From: Sphingomonas sp. PP-CC-1A-547
GTDB taxonomy: Bacteria > Pseudomonadota > Alphaproteobacteria > Sphingomonadales > Sphingomonadaceae
NCBI RefSeq assembly: GCF_003610375.1
Contig: NZ_RAPZ01000011.1
Coordinates: forward strand, 496,001-560,000
Length of the DNA: 64,000 nucleotides
Direction of reading: 5' to 3'
The translations under genes were made by a program, and so were the position numbers. Under the pieces are notes generated by a model, which saw only the letters and a list, made by a program, of their open reading frames with translations, ran no database searches and was not told the origin of the DNA. Positions 1 through 12,260 of this stretch are shown piece by piece (position 1 is the first letter of the stretch; the number at the start of each line of letters is the position of its first letter).

Positions 1-1112
1 CCAAATGGTCGTTCATGCCGAAGGAGCCGAAGCCCGACCGGCCGAACTTCCTCGTCATCAACGCCGATGAATCCGAGCCGGGCAGCTGCAAGGATCGCGA
101 GATCATTCGCCACGATCCGCACAAGCTGATCGAGGGCGCACTGATCGCCGGGTTCGCGATGCGCGCGCGCGCCGCGTACATCTACATCCGCGGCGAATAT
201 ATCCGCGAGGCCGAGACGCTGTTCGCAGCCGTTGCCGAGGCATACGATCGCGGCTTCATCGGCAAGAATGCATGTGGGTCGGGCTACGACTTCGACGTGT
301 TCGTGCATCGTGGCGCGGGCGCGTACATCTGCGGCGAAGAGACCGCGATGTTGGAGAGCCTCGAGGGCAAGAAGGGCCAGCCGCGGCTGAAGCCACCTTT
401 CCCGGCGGGGGCCGGTCTTTATGGCTGCCCGACGACGGTCAACAACGTCGAGTCGATCGCGGTCGCGCCGACGATCCTTCGACGTGGCGCGGCATGGTTC
501 TCCAGCTTTGGCGCGGAGAACAACCGCGGGACGAAGCTGTTCCAGATCAGCGGCCATGTGAACAAGCCCTGCGTGGTCGAGGAGGAGATGAGCATCTCGT
601 TCCGCGACCTGATCGAGACGCATTGCGGCGGGATCCGTGGCGGCTGGGACAATTTGCTCGCGGTGATCCCCGGTGGCTCTTCGGTGCCGCTTGTGCCCGC
701 CGCGCAGATCATGGACTGCGCGATGGACTTCGACGGCCTGAAGGCTGTCGGCTCGGGCCTCGGCACCGCGGCGATCATCGTCATGGACAAGTCGACCGAC
801 ATCGTCCGCGCGATCAGCCGCATCTCGTACTTCTACAAGCATGAGAGCTGCGGTCAGTGCACGCCGTGCCGCGAAGGCACCGGCTGGATGTGGCGCGTGA
901 TGGAGCGGATGCGCACCGGCGACGCCGAACTGTCCGAGATCGACATGCTCCAGCAGGTCACCAAGCAGGTCGAGGGTCACTCGATCTGCGCGCTCGGCGA
1001 CGCCGCTGCTTGGCCGATCCAGGGCCTGATCAAGCATTTCCGCCCCGAGATGGAGCGCCGTATCCGTGAGCGCGGTGGCGACACCGCGCCGATGATGGAA
1101 GCCGCAGAGTAA
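1..1112 (+). CDS. nuoF: NADH-quinone oxidoreductase subunit F (5' end missing)
   Basis: This is the NADH-oxidising, FMN-bearing subunit of complex I on the cytoplasmic arm. The reading frame is open from base 3 (KWSFMPKE...), so the N-terminus lies upstream and the ATG at 15 is internal. Visible marks are the flavin/NADH-binding stretch around [15 protein letters not shown], the glycine-rich [20 protein letters not shown], and the N3 [4Fe-4S] ligands in [15 protein letters not shown] with a fourth Cys in HSICALGD. Its TAA stop shares one base with the nuoG ATG (TAATG), which suggests translational coupling. Identification is secure; only the 5' end is unknown. Confidence 0.97.
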   Translation, partial: KWSFMPKEPKPDRPNFLVINADESEPGSCKDREIIRHDPHKLIEGALIAGFAMRARAAYIYIRGEYIREAETLFAAVAEAYDRGFIGKNACGSGYDFDVFVHRGAGAYICGEETAMLESLEGKKGQPRLKPPFPAGAGLYGCPTTVNNVESIAVAPTILRRGAAWFSSFGAENNRGTKLFQISGHVNKPCVVEEEMSISFRDLIETHCGGIRGGWDNLLAVIPGGSSVPLVPAAQIMDCAMDFDGLKAVGSGLGTAAIIVMDKSTDIVRAISRISYFYKHESCGQCTPCREGTGWMWRVMERMRTGDAELSEIDMLQQVTKQVEGHSICALGDAAAWPIQGLIKHFRPEMERRIRERGGDTAPMMEAAE

Positions 1113-3106
1113 TGCCCTTAGTCAAAGTCGATGGCGTAGAGATCGAGGTGCCGCAGGGCGCCACCGTGCTGCAGGCGTGCGAGCTTGCCGGCAAGGAGAT
1201 TCCGCGTTTCTGTTATCATGAGCGGCTGAGCATCGCCGGTAATTGCCGGATGTGCCTCGTTGAGGTGAAGCCTGGTCCGCCCAAGCCGCAGGCGTCGTGC
1301 GCGCTGCCGGCGGCGGACAAGCAGGAGATCTTCACCAACTCGCCGATGGTCAAGAATGCCCGCGAGGGCATCATGGAATTCCTGCTGATCAACCATCCGC
1401 TCGATTGCCCGATCTGCGATCAGGGCGGCGAGTGCGATCTTCAGGACCAGTCGGTCGCGTATGGTCGCGGTCATTCGCGCTACGACGAGAACAAGCGCGC
1501 GGTCACCGAGAAGTATATGGGCCCGATCGTCAAGACGGTCATGACCCGCTGCATCCAGTGCACGCGCTGCATCCGGTTTGCCGAGGAAGTGTCCGGCGTC
1601 GAGGAGATCGGTGCGATCTTCCGCGGCGAGGACATGCAGATCACCTCGTATCTCGAGAATGCGGTCAAGAGCGAACTGTCGGGCAACGTCGTCGATCTGT
1701 GCCCGGTCGGTGCGCTGACGTCGAAGCCGTATGCGTTCGAGGCGCGTCCTTGGGAATTGCGCAAGACGCTGACGATCGACGTGATGGACGCGGTCGGCAC
1801 CAACATCCGGCTCGACAGCCGTGGTCGCCAGGTGCTGCGCTGCGTGCCGCGGATCAACGAGGACGTGAACGAGGAGTGGGCGACCGACAAGACGCGCCAT
1901 GCGATCGACGGCCTTGTCCGTCGTCGTCTCGACAAGCCTTATGTGCGGGTGAACGGCAAGCTGGTTCCCGCGACGTGGGACGAAGCGTTTGCAGCGATCA
2001 AGGCGGTGAACGCCGGGTCCAGCGTTGCGGCTGTCGCTGGCGATCTGGTCGATTGCGAGACGATGTACGCCGCCAAGGCGCTGCTCGCGAAGATGGGGTC
2101 GAGCCTGCTCGAAGGCCGTCAGACCGGCATGGACTATGACGCGACCAGCATCGCCGCGGTCAATTTCAACACGACGATCGCGGGCACCGAGCGTGCCGAC
2201 GCGATCCTGCTGGTGGGCACCAACCTGCGCTGGGAAGCGCCGCTGGTGAACACGCGGGTGCGCAAGGCCATCAAGAAGGGCGCAAAGGTCTTTGCGATCG
2301 GACCGGAGACGGACCTGACGTACAAGGTCGAGTGGCTCGGCGACGATCTGGCGCTGCTGGGTAACCTGCCTGAGGCGGTGACCGAAGCATTCGGCAAGGC
2401 CGAGCGTCCGATGGTGATTGTCGGTGGCGGCACGCTGAAGGGTGGCCATGCGGCTGCGTTGAAGCTGGTCGACACGCTCGGTCTTGTGAAGGCGGACTGG
2501 AACGGCTTCAACGTCGTCCACATGGCCGCCTCGCGGATGGGCGGGCTGATGCTCGGTTATGCGCAGAAGGGCGGGATCGCCGACGTGATGGGGGCGAAGC
2601 TCGGCTTCTTCCTCGGCGCGGACGAGGTCGATTATTCGAAGTTCGCCGGCTTCAAGGTGTTCGTGGGGCATCACGGCGACAAGGGTGCGGCAGCTGCCGA
2701 CGTCATCCTGCCGGGCGTCACCTATGCCGAGAAGTCGGGCACGTGGGTCAATCTCGAGGGCCGTGTCCAGCGCGGCGAGCGTGCGGTGTTCGCGCCCGGC
2801 GATGCGCGCGACGACTGGTCGATCTTCCGCGCTCTGTCCGACACGCTCGGCCATACGCTGCCGTTCGACAGTTTCGAGGGGCTGCGCGAGGAAATGTACG
2901 CAGACGTGCCTGCGTTGCGTCATCAGGCGCTCGCGACGTTCGATTGGAATCCGCCTTCGCTCAACGGTGCAGGTGAGGGTGTCCTCGCCGGCTATCCGAT
3001 CAAGGACTTCTACCTGACCAACGCGATCTGCCGTGCGTCGCCGACGATGCAGCGCTGCTCGGCCGAACTTCTCCACGGAGAAGACTACGCGGAGGCAGCC
3101 GAATGA
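1112..3106 (+). CDS. nuoG: NADH-quinone oxidoreductase subunit G
   Basis: This is the large iron-sulfur subunit of complex I, carrying electrons from NuoF/E towards NuoI. The 664-residue protein starts with a 2Fe-2S ferredoxin fold (Cys34, Cys45, Cys48, Cys63), followed by the [18 protein letters not shown] segment and the [10 protein letters not shown] and [12 protein letters not shown] ligand groups. The rest resembles a molybdopterin-oxidoreductase domain that serves a structural role in this family. Length fits the shorter alphaproteobacterial NuoG. It begins on the last base of the nuoF stop, and its end overlaps the nuoH ATG by four bases (ATGA), so it is deep inside a coupled operon. 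Confidence 0.97.
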   Translation: MPLVKVDGVEIEVPQGATVLQACELAGKEIPRFCYHERLSIAGNCRMCLVEVKPGPPKPQASCALPAADKQEIFTNSPMVKNAREGIMEFLLINHPLDCPICDQGGECDLQDQSVAYGRGHSRYDENKRAVTEKYMGPIVKTVMTRCIQCTRCIRFAEEVSGVEEIGAIFRGEDMQITSYLENAVKSELSGNVVDLCPVGALTSKPYAFEARPWELRKTLTIDVMDAVGTNIRLDSRGRQVLRCVPRINEDVNEEWATDKTRHAIDGLVRRRLDKPYVRVNGKLVPATWDEAFAAIKAVNAGSSVAAVAGDLVDCETMYAAKALLAKMGSSLLEGRQTGMDYDATSIAAVNFNTTIAGTERADAILLVGTNLRWEAPLVNTRVRKAIKKGAKVFAIGPETDLTYKVEWLGDDLALLGNLPEAVTEAFGKAERPMVIVGGGTLKGGHAAALKLVDTLGLVKADWNGFNVVHMAASRMGGLMLGYAQKGGIADVMGAKLGFFLGADEVDYSKFAGFKVFVGHHGDKGAAAADVILPGVTYAEKSGTWVNLEGRVQRGERAVFAPGDARDDWSIFRALSDTLGHTLPFDSFEGLREEMYADVPALRHQALATFDWNPPSLNGAGEGVLAGYPIKDFYLTNAICRASPTMQRCSAELLHGEDYAEAAE

Positions 3107-4149
3107 TCTCCTGGTTCGAATCCTCGCTCGGTTACGACTGGGCGTTCTTCCTCGCGACGATCATCGACATCCTCGTGATCGCGCTGCCGCTGATGCTCGC
3201 GGTGGCGATGATCATCTATGCCGACCGCAAGATCTGGGCGGCAATGGCGCTGCGACGCGGTCCCAACGTCGTCGGTCCGTTCGGCCTGTTGCAGAGCTTT
3301 GCCGACGGTCTGAAGGTGTTCCTGCAGGAGACGATCGTCCCCGCAGCCGCCAACCGGACGCTGTTCCTGCTGGCACCGATCATCACCTTTACGGTCGCGC
3401 TGATCGTCTGGGCGGTGGTGCCGTTCGGCGTCGGCGTCGTGCTCGCGGACATCAACGTCGGGCTGCTCTACGTGCTCGCGGCCTCGTCGCTCGGCGTGTA
3501 CGGGATCATTCTGTCGGGCTGGGCGTCGAACTCGAAATACCCGTTCTATTCGGCGCTTCGTGCGGCCGCGCAGATGGTGTCGTATGAGGTCGCGATCGGC
3601 TTCATCCTGATTTCGGTCGTGCTGTGGACCGGCAGCTTCAACCTGTCAGCGATCGTGATGGCGCAGAAATCGCACGTCTGGTTCTTCAACGGGTATATAC
3701 TCAACCCGCTGATGTTCCCGATGGCGGTGATGTTCTTTATCTCGTCGCTGGCCGAGACGCAGCGCGCGCCGTTCGATCTGACCGAGGCGGAGAGCGAGCT
3801 CGTCGCCGGCTACCAGACCGAATATTCGTCGATGTCGTTCGCGCTGTTCTGGCTCGGCGAGTATGCCAACGTGCTGCTGATGTGCGCGCTCAACGCGACG
3901 CTGTTCTGGGGCGGGTGGCTGCCACCGGTCGACTGGGCGCCGCTGTACTACGTGCCGGGGATCATCTGGCTGTTCGCCAAGATCCTGTTCTTCTTCTTCC
4001 TGTTCAGCTGGGTGAAGGCGACCGTGCCGCGTTATCGCTACGATCAGCTGATGCGGCTCGGCTGGAAGGTCTTCCTCCCCGTCTCGCTGTTCTGGGTTTT
4101 CCTCGTGTCGGGCTATCTCATGCTGACGCGCGTTGGAGTGGGTTCATGA
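3103..4149 (+). CDS. nuoH: NADH-quinone oxidoreductase subunit H
   Basis: This membrane subunit lines the quinone-binding channel at the joint between the peripheral and membrane arms. At 348 residues it has about eight hydrophobic segments. Family signatures include [20 protein letters not shown] and [20 protein letters not shown], the latter being the strongly conserved acidic quinone-site loop. Its ATG lies in the nuoG stop (ATGA), and its own stop overlaps the nuoI ATG in the same way, so nuoG, nuoH and nuoI are probably translated as a coupled set. Confidence 0.97.
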   Translation: MISWFESSLGYDWAFFLATIIDILVIALPLMLAVAMIIYADRKIWAAMALRRGPNVVGPFGLLQSFADGLKVFLQETIVPAAANRTLFLLAPIITFTVALIVWAVVPFGVGVVLADINVGLLYVLAASSLGVYGIILSGWASNSKYPFYSALRAAAQMVSYEVAIGFILISVVLWTGSFNLSAIVMAQKSHVWFFNGYILNPLMFPMAVMFFISSLAETQRAPFDLTEAESELVAGYQTEYSSMSFALFWLGEYANVLLMCALNATLFWGGWLPPVDWAPLYYVPGIIWLFAKILFFFFLFSWVKATVPRYRYDQLMRLGWKVFLPVSLFWVFLVSGYLMLTRVGVGS

Positions 4150-4631
4150 GCGTCGCTCAGATCATCAAGTCGTTTACCCTGTGGGAATTCGTGAAGGCGC
4201 ACGCGTTGACGCTTCGCTATTTCTTTAAGGAGAAGGCGACGATCAACTATCCGTACGAGCGCAATCCGGTATCGCCGCGGTTCCGGGGCGAGCATGCGCT
4301 GCGTCGTTATCCGAACGGCGAAGAGCGGTGCATCGCGTGCAAGCTTTGCGAGGCCGTGTGCCCCGCGCAGGCGATCACGATCGAGGCCGAGCCGCGTGAC
4401 GATGGGTCACGCCGCACCACGCGCTACGACATCGACATGACCAAGTGCATTTACTGCGGCCTGTGTGCCGAGGCGTGCCCGGTCGATGCGATCGTCGAGG
4501 GGCCGAACTACGAGTTCGCGACCGAGACGCGCGAAGAGCTGATCTACGACAAGTCGAAGCTGCTCGATAATGGCGACCGTTGGGAAAGCGCGATCGCGGC
4601 GAACCTTGCCGCCGATGCGCCGTACCGTTAA
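4146..4631 (+). CDS. nuoI: NADH-quinone oxidoreductase subunit I
   Basis: This peripheral subunit carries the two [4Fe-4S] clusters that feed electrons to quinone. It is 161 residues, with the two ferredoxin motifs [15 protein letters not shown] and [15 protein letters not shown] in the second half. The frame is open far upstream, but the ATG at 4146 gives the family N-terminus ([15 protein letters not shown]) and overlaps the nuoH stop by four bases, which decides the start. The stop TAA shares a base with an ATG that opens a 15-codon frame running up to nuoJ. Confidence 0.96.
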   Translation: MSVAQIIKSFTLWEFVKAHALTLRYFFKEKATINYPYERNPVSPRFRGEHALRRYPNGEERCIACKLCEAVCPAQAITIEAEPRDDGSRRTTRYDIDMTKCIYCGLCAEACPVDAIVEGPNYEFATETREELIYDKSKLLDNGDRWESAIAANLAADAPYR

Positions 4632-4678
4632 TGGCGCGCTCATTCTTCTCGTGGGCGTCTAAGGGGCCGCAATCGTGA
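4631..4678 (+). other. 15-codon open frame linking nuoI to nuoJ
   Basis: An ATG overlapping the nuoI stop (TAATG) opens a frame of 15 codons, [15 protein letters not shown]. It ends in a TGA that overlaps the GTG start of nuoJ (GTGA). Both junctions have the same geometry as the other couplings of this operon, and an AAGGGG at about 4661-4666 would serve as the nuoJ ribosome-binding site. It may be a translated coupler that carries ribosomes across the gap, or chance. No family is recognised. Confidence 0.35.
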
Positions 4679-5286
4679 TTCAGGCCTTTGCCTTTTACCT
4701 CTTCGCATTCGTCGTCGTCCTGTCGGGCGCTTTGACGATCGCGTCGCGCAACCCGGTCCATTCGGTGATGTGGCTGATCCTAGCGTTCTTCAACGCGGCC
4801 GGTCTCATGATCCTGGTCGGTGCCGAGTTCATCGCGATGCTGCTCGTCATCGTCTATGTCGGTGCGGTCGCGGTGTTGTTCCTGTTCGTCGTCATGATGC
4901 TCGACATCGACTTCACCGAGCTTCGCGCAGGCGTCGCCCGATATTTCGGGATCGGCCTCGCGCTCGCCGTCGCACTCGCCGCCGAGGTGATGATCGCGAT
5001 CGGCGCATGGAGCACCGGTCCAATCCAGCTCGCGCGGCGTGCCGCACCGATCGACGACACCGTGCCCAACATCCAGGCGATCGGTAATCTGCTCTACACG
5101 CGCTATCTGTTCGTGTTTGAGGGTGCCGGCCTGGTGCTGCTGGTCGCGATGATCGGCGCGATCGTGCTGACCCACCGCCAGCGTGGCGGCGTCAAGGCGC
5201 AGAACATCAGCCGCCAGAATGCGCGTCGTCCACAGGATGCCACGCGCAACACGAGCCCGGTCGTCGGGCAGGGAGTTGAACTGTGA
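4675..5286 (+). CDS. nuoJ: NADH-quinone oxidoreductase subunit J
   Basis: This small proton-channel subunit sits in the membrane arm of complex I, next to NuoK and NuoH. It has 203 residues and about five hydrophobic segments. The core [20 protein letters not shown] followed by [16 protein letters not shown] is the characteristic NuoJ transmembrane-3 region. It starts at GTG 4675, preceded by AAGGGG at a suitable distance. The hydrophilic C-terminal tail ([20 protein letters not shown]) is typical of alphaproteobacterial NuoJ. Its stop overlaps the GTG start of nuoK. Confidence 0.95.
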   Translation: MIQAFAFYLFAFVVVLSGALTIASRNPVHSVMWLILAFFNAAGLMILVGAEFIAMLLVIVYVGAVAVLFLFVVMMLDIDFTELRAGVARYFGIGLALAVALAAEVMIAIGAWSTGPIQLARRAAPIDDTVPNIQAIGNLLYTRYLFVFEGAGLVLLVAMIGAIVLTHRQRGGVKAQNISRQNARRPQDATRNTSPVVGQGVEL

Positions 5287-5591
5287 CGATCGGTCTCGTC
5301 CATTATCTGGTCGTTGCGGCGATCCTGTTCACGATGGGGGTGCTCGGCATCTTCCTGAACCGCAAGAACCTCATCGTCATCCTGATGGCGATCGAGCTGA
5401 TCCTGCTGGCAGTGAACATCAATCTCGTCGCGTTCTCGGCGTTCCTCCACGATCTCGTCGGACAGGTGTTCGCGATGTTCGTGCTGACGGTCGCCGCGGG
5501 TGAGGCCGCGATCGGCCTCGCCATTCTCGTGATCTATTTCCGCGGTCGCGGCACCATCGCGGTCGACGACGTCAACCGGATGAAGGGGTAA
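5283..5591 (+). CDS. nuoK: NADH-quinone oxidoreductase subunit K
   Basis: This three-helix membrane subunit of complex I has 102 residues, the normal length. It contains the two intramembrane glutamates expected for proton transfer, one in [12 protein letters not shown] and one in [14 protein letters not shown]. The GTG start at 5283 overlaps the nuoJ stop. An AAGGGG at its 3' end can double as the ribosome-binding site of nuoL, which begins five bases downstream. Confidence 0.96.
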   Translation: MTIGLVHYLVVAAILFTMGVLGIFLNRKNLIVILMAIELILLAVNINLVAFSAFLHDLVGQVFAMFVLTVAAGEAAIGLAILVIYFRGRGTIAVDDVNRMKG

Positions 5592-5596
5592 TACGG

Positions 5597-7695
<2,099 letters not shown>

Positions 7696-7696
<1 letters not shown>

Positions 7697-9231
7697 TGAC
7701 CGGCTTTCCTATCCTCTCCGTCCTGATCGCGGTCCCGATGATCGCGGCTGTCGTGTGCCTGTTCGTTTCGGCGAACACGGCGCGGATGCTGGCACTGGCG
7801 GCGACGCTGATCGACTTCGTGCTCGGCATCATGCTGTGGATGAACTACGATATCGGTGGCGCACAGTGGCAGTTCGTCGAGCATACCCCCGGCATCTTCG
7901 GTCCGTTCGGCTGGTCGCTCGGCATCGACGGGTTCGCGCTGATGCTGATCATGCTCAGCGTGTTCCTGATGCCGATCTGCATCGGCGCCAGCTGGCGCTC
8001 GATCACGACGCGCGTGCCGGAATACATGGCGGCGTTCCTGTTCACCGAAGTGCTGATGATCGGCACGTTCGCGGCGCAGGATCTGTTCCTGTTCTACGTG
8101 TTCTTCGAAGCCGGCCTGATCCCGATGTACCTGATCATCGGCATCTGGGGCGGCGCGAACCGGATCTACGCGTCGTACAAGTTCTTCCTGTACACGCTGC
8201 TCGGCTCGGTCCTGATGTTCATCGCGATGTTGTACATGGCGAAGACCGCGGGGACGACGAGCATCCCGGCGCTGATGAACTACGACTTCCCCGCGCACGT
8301 CCAGACGTGGCTGTGGCTGGCGTTCTTCGCATCGTTCGCGGTCAAGATGCCGATGTGGCCGGTACACACCTGGTTGCCCGACGCGCACGTTCAGGCGCCG
8401 ACCGCAGGCTCGGTGATCCTGGCGGGCGTGCTGCTGAAGCTCGGCGGATACGGCTTCCTGCGCTTCCTGCTGCCGATGTTCCCCGAAGCTTCGGGCCAGC
8501 TCACCTGGCTGATCTTCGGCCTGTCGGCGGTCGCGGTGATCTACACGTCGCTCGTCGCGCTCGTGCAGTCGGACATGAAGAAGCTGATCGCCTATTCGTC
8601 GGTCGCGCACATGGCGATCGTCACGATCGGTCTGTTCGCGTTCAACCGGCAGGGTATCGAAGGCGCGATGATCATGATGCTGAGCCACGGCCTGGTATCG
8701 GGTGCGTTGTTCCTGTGCGTCGGCGTGATCTACGACCAGCTCCATACCCGCGAGATCTCGCGCTATGGCGGCCTCGCGATCAACATGCCGAAATACGCGA
8801 TCTTCTTCCTGTTCTTCACGATGGCCTCGATCGGCCTGCCGGGCACCAGCGGCTTCGTCGCCGAGTTCCTGTCGCTGATGGGCACGTATCAGGTCTCGAC
8901 CTGGACCGCGCTGCTCTGCACGACGAGCATCATCCTCGGCGCTGCGTACATGCTGTTCCTGTACCGCCGCGTCGTGTTCGGCGAGATCAAGTCGGACGAC
9001 GTCCGCGCGATGGTCGACCTGTCGGGCCGCGAGATGTGGCTGCTCGCACCGATCGCAGCCGTTGTGCTGTGGATGGGCGTGTATCCCGAGAGCTTCCTGG
9101 CTCCGATGCGCAAGGACGTGGGCGTGCTTCTCGCCCGTGTCGACCGCGCCAAGCCAGCCAGCGATTCCAACCCAACCGCGGGGAAGCCCGCCGCAACCGT
9201 CCATAGTGCCGCGCACGGGGAGGCACACTGA
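7696..9231 (+). CDS. nuoM: NADH-quinone oxidoreductase subunit M
   Basis: This is the middle antiporter-like pump subunit of complex I. It has 511 residues and about 14 hydrophobic helices. Signatures are FYVFFEAGLIPMYLIIGIWG, which carries the conserved helix-5 glutamate, and VKMPMWPVHTWLPDAHVQAP, carrying the lysine and the WLPDAH loop. The tail after about residue 480 is a low-complexity, Ala/Pro-rich stretch. It begins on the last base of the nuoL stop and ends in the same TGATG overlap with nuoN. Confidence 0.97.
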
Positions 9232-10676
9232 TGGATTACGCCGCTAACATCGCAATGACGCTGCCCGAACTGGTGCTGGCGTTGGGCGCGATCGCCCTGA
9301 TGCTCGTCTCGGCCTGGGGCGGGGACAAGTCCACGCGTGCCGTCTCGATCGCGGCCGTGTTCGTGCTGGTTGGGGCGGGGATCGCACTGGTCGGTCCGGC
9401 CTCGTCAGGCGGCTATGCGTTCGATGGCCTGTACCGCGCAGACGCGTTCGGCGCGTTCGCCAAGGTGCTGATCTATATCGCCTCGGCGGTCGCGATCGTC
9501 ATGGCGCCGAGCTTCTTCGCCCGCACGTACGGCGACGATCTGCGTCCGGAATATCCGGTGCTGATCCTGCTATCGGCGTGCGGCATGGGGATCATGGTCT
9601 CGGCCACCGACATGCTGACGCTGTATGTCGGTCTCGAGCTCCAGAGCCTTGCGGCCTATGTCCTCGCCAGCTTCATGCGGCGCGACGGGCGTTCGGCGGA
9701 AGCGGGCCTGAAGTATTTCGTCCTCGGCGCGCTCGCCAGTGGTATCCTGCTGTACGGCATCTCGCTGGTCTACGGGTTCAGCGGTACGACGTTGTTCGCA
9801 GGCATCTCGGAAGCCTATGCGGGCACGAAGTCGCTCGGCCTGCTGTTCGGGCTGGTGTTCGTGTTCGCTGGGCTCGCGTTCAAGATCAGCGCCGTGCCGT
9901 TCCACATGTGGACGCCCGACGTGTACGAGGGCGCACCGACCCCGGTCACCGCGTTCTTCGCGTCGGCGCCCAAGGTCGCGGCGCTTGCGCTCAGCGTCCG
10001 CGTGGCGGTCGATGCCATGGGCCCGGCGACGGACCAATGGCGCCAGATAGTGATCTTCGCGGCACTCGCGTCGATCATCCTCGGTGCGGTCGCGGCGATC
10101 GGCCAGACCAACATCAAGCGACTGCTCGCATACTCGTCGATCAACAACGTCGGCTTCGCGCTGATCGGTCTCGCGGCCGGGACGCCGGAAGGCGTGTCGG
10201 GCGTGCTGATGTACCTGACGATCTACGTCGCGATGACGCTGGGCTCGTTCCTGGTCGTGTTGCAGATGCGTGGTGACGATGGGCAACCGGTCGAGACGAT
10301 CGACAGCCTCGCCGGCATGTCGCGGACCCGGCCGGCATTGGCCGCGGCACTCGCGATCTTCATGTTCAGCCTCGCCGGCATTCCGCCGCTGTTCGGCTTC
10401 TACGCGAAGTTCGCAGTGTTCAGCGCGGCGGTCGACGCCGGGCTGTTCCCGCTGGCAGTGGTCGGCATCGCCGCCTCGGTGATCGGCGCGTATTATTACC
10501 TGCGCGTCGTCAAGACGATGTACTTCGACGATCCGGCCCCGGCGTTCGCGCCGATGGAGAGCAAGGTCGAGGGTGGCCTCATCGCCATCGCCGCGGTGTT
10601 CGTGTCGCCAGCCGGTTACCTCCTCATCCCCGTGCTCGGCGCGTGGACGATGGCGGCCGCACGGGCGTTGTTCTGA
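9231..10676 (+). CDS. nuoN: NADH-quinone oxidoreductase subunit N
   Basis: This is the last subunit of the operon, the third antiporter-like pump, placed nearest NuoK. It has 481 residues and about 14 transmembrane helices. Motifs include LYVGLELQSLAAYVLASFMR with the helix-5 glutamate, AVPFHMWTPDVYEGAPTPVT, and QTNIKRLLAYSSINNVGFAL. It completes the run nuoF-nuoN; nuoA to nuoE are presumably upstream of the window. Its 3' end is overlapped by the birA reading frame, so the operon seems to continue. Confidence 0.97.
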   Translation: MDYAANIAMTLPELVLALGAIALMLVSAWGGDKSTRAVSIAAVFVLVGAGIALVGPASSGGYAFDGLYRADAFGAFAKVLIYIASAVAIVMAPSFFARTYGDDLRPEYPVLILLSACGMGIMVSATDMLTLYVGLELQSLAAYVLASFMRRDGRSAEAGLKYFVLGALASGILLYGISLVYGFSGTTLFAGISEAYAGTKSLGLLFGLVFVFAGLAFKISAVPFHMWTPDVYEGAPTPVTAFFASAPKVAALALSVRVAVDAMGPATDQWRQIVIFAALASIILGAVAAIGQTNIKRLLAYSSINNVGFALIGLAAGTPEGVSGVLMYLTIYVAMTLGSFLVVLQMRGDDGQPVETIDSLAGMSRTRPALAAALAIFMFSLAGIPPLFGFYAKFAVFSAAVDAGLFPLAVVGIAASVIGAYYYLRVVKTMYFDDPAPAFAPMESKVEGGLIAIAAVFVSPAGYLLIPVLGAWTMAAARALF

Positions 10677-11410
10677 GTATCATCCGCACCGTCGCGGAAA
10701 CAGGGTCGACCAACGCCGACCTGCTGGAGCTTGCACGCGGCGGTGCCGAGGACGGTCTCTGGTTGCGCGCCATCCGCCAGACGGCGGGGCGGGGACGGCT
10801 CGGGCGTGAATGGTCGTCGCCCGAGGGTAACCTTTACACCAGCACGCTGGTCCGGTTGCGACCGAACGATCCGCCGGCCGCCAGCCTCGCGCTGGTCGCC
10901 GCGGTCGCCTTGCAGGAAACGGTGTCGACCTTTCTCGTCGCCGGGATCTGCCAAGGCACGACCGATGCGAGCGAGACGCTGGTCCTGAAATGGCCAAACG
11001 ATCTGTTGCTGGCGGACGCCAAGCTGTCGGGCATCCTGCTCGAACGCGCGGACAATGCGGTGATCGTCGGCTACGGCGTCAACATCGCGCATCATCCTGA
11101 CCTGCCCGACCGTCTGACGACCGATCTCGCGGCGCACGGTGTGGCGGTCGAACCGGCGATGTTCCTAGACATCCTCGCCGACAGTTTCGCCCGTTGGATC
11201 GGCCGTTGGCGGACCGAGGGCATCGCGCCCGTCCGTGAGCGCTGGGTCGATTGTGCGCACCCTGCCGGGACCGCGCTGACCGCTCGCCTTCCCGATGGTA
11301 GCGGCATCGACGGCCTGTTCGTCGGGCTCGATACCGATGGCGCGCTGATCCTCCGCTTGGCGTCTGGCGAGCGGCGTGTCATTCACGCTGCCGACGTCTT
11401 CCTGCTTTGA
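10643..11410 (+). CDS. birA: Biotin--[acetyl-CoA-carboxylase] ligase
   Basis: The enzyme activates biotin with ATP and attaches it to the biotin carboxyl carrier protein of acetyl-CoA carboxylase. The catalytic core is complete: [11 protein letters not shown], the biotinyl-AMP loop [25 protein letters not shown] and [11 protein letters not shown], then an SH3-like C-terminal domain. There is no N-terminal helix-turn-helix, so it is a class I, non-regulatory ligase. The start is uncertain: GTG 10643 overlaps nuoN by 34 bases, and the only near alternative is CTG 10673, which overlaps the nuoN stop. The gene is about 250 codons and continues the nuo transcript. Confidence 0.9.
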   Translation: MDDGGRTGVVLSIIRTVAETGSTNADLLELARGGAEDGLWLRAIRQTAGRGRLGREWSSPEGNLYTSTLVRLRPNDPPAASLALVAAVALQETVSTFLVAGICQGTTDASETLVLKWPNDLLLADAKLSGILLERADNAVIVGYGVNIAHHPDLPDRLTTDLAAHGVAVEPAMFLDILADSFARWIGRWRTEGIAPVRERWVDCAHPAGTALTARLPDGSGIDGLFVGLDTDGALILRLASGERRVIHAADVFLL

Positions 11411-11420
11411 GGCCCCGCTG

Positions 11421-12197
11421 ATGCTGCTCGCGATCGATGCCGGCAATACCAATGTCGTGTTCGCGCTGGTCGAAGCCGGCGAGATCGTCGCACGTTGGCG
11501 GATCGCAACCGATCCGCGGCGGACGGCGGACGAATACGCGGTGTGGCTCAGCCAGTTGATGCAGCTCGGCGGACATGATCGGACCGCGGTCGAGGGCGTG
11601 ATCGTCGCCACCGTCGTGCCGCGCGCGCTGCACAATCTCCAGGTGCTCGCGTCAAAATACTTCAACACCGAAGCGCTGATCGCGGGCCATGCTCCGGTCG
11701 AATGGGGCATCGCGATCGACGTCGACGAGCCTGCCTCGCTCGGCGCCGATCGTGCGGTCAACACGATCGCCGCGCACGCGCTGCATCCCGGCGATTTGAT
11801 CGTGATCGACTTCGGCACCGCGACCACGTTCGACGTCGTCGACTATAGCGGCGCGTACAAGGGCGGGATCATCGCGCCGGGGATCAACCTGTCGCTCGAC
11901 GCGCTGGTAACCGCGGCCGCGAAACTGCCGCGGATCGCGATCGAGGCGCCGACCGATACTAGCGTGATCGGGCTTAATACCGTCTCGCAGATGCACATCG
12001 GCATCTATTGGGGCTATGTCGCTATGATCGAGGGGCTGGTCGCGCGGATGAAGCGCGAGATCGGCCGTCCCGTGAAGGTCGTCGCCACTGGCGGCCTCGC
12101 CACGTTATTCGAGAAGCAGACCGACGTGTTCGACGTCATCGAAGCCGACCTGACGATCCAGGGGCTGGCGATGATGTGGGATCGTCACCATATCTAG
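11421..12197 (+). CDS. coaX: Type III pantothenate kinase
   Basis: It phosphorylates pantothenate in the first step of coenzyme A synthesis. The start at ATG 11421 gives the family N-terminus [18 protein letters not shown], with its phosphate-binding DxGNTN. Other motifs are [16 protein letters not shown] and [14 protein letters not shown], which hold the catalytic and substrate-binding aspartates, and [11 protein letters not shown]. At 258 residues the length is normal. It lies 10 bases after birA and is followed by rnj, an order I recall from many sphingomonads. In the CoaX family ATP affinity is low and feedback by CoA is absent. Confidence 0.95.
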   Translation: MLLAIDAGNTNVVFALVEAGEIVARWRIATDPRRTADEYAVWLSQLMQLGGHDRTAVEGVIVATVVPRALHNLQVLASKYFNTEALIAGHAPVEWGIAIDVDEPASLGADRAVNTIAAHALHPGDLIVIDFGTATTFDVVDYSGAYKGGIIAPGINLSLDALVTAAAKLPRIAIEAPTDTSVIGLNTVSQMHIGIYWGYVAMIEGLVARMKREIGRPVKVVATGGLATLFEKQTDVFDVIEADLTIQGLAMMWDRHHI

Positions 12198-12240
12198 GGC
12201 CATTGGGCTCGCGCCGACCGGCCTGCGGGCCATATTCCTG

Positions 12241-12246
12241 TATAAT
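12241..12246 (+). promoter_or_regulatory. Candidate -10 hexamer before rnj
   Basis: A perfect TATAAT lies 15 bases before the rnj ATG, in an otherwise G+C-rich gap. No convincing -35 hexamer is seen 16-18 bases upstream (CCGGCC occupies the 17-base position). If active it would give a very short leader. The call rests on the single hexamer. Confidence 0.25.
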
Positions 12247-12260
12247 CCTGAAAGTAATCA

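Noticed and set aside
1118..3076. 652-codon open frame antisense to nuoG
   Set aside because: It mirrors a certain gene; Arg/Asp/His-rich composition without motifs is typical of antisense frames in high-G+C coding DNA.
3110..3125. tRNA T-loop-like GGTTCGAATCC
   Set aside because: It lies in the first codons of nuoH (WFESS), and no acceptor, D or anticodon arms can be drawn around it.
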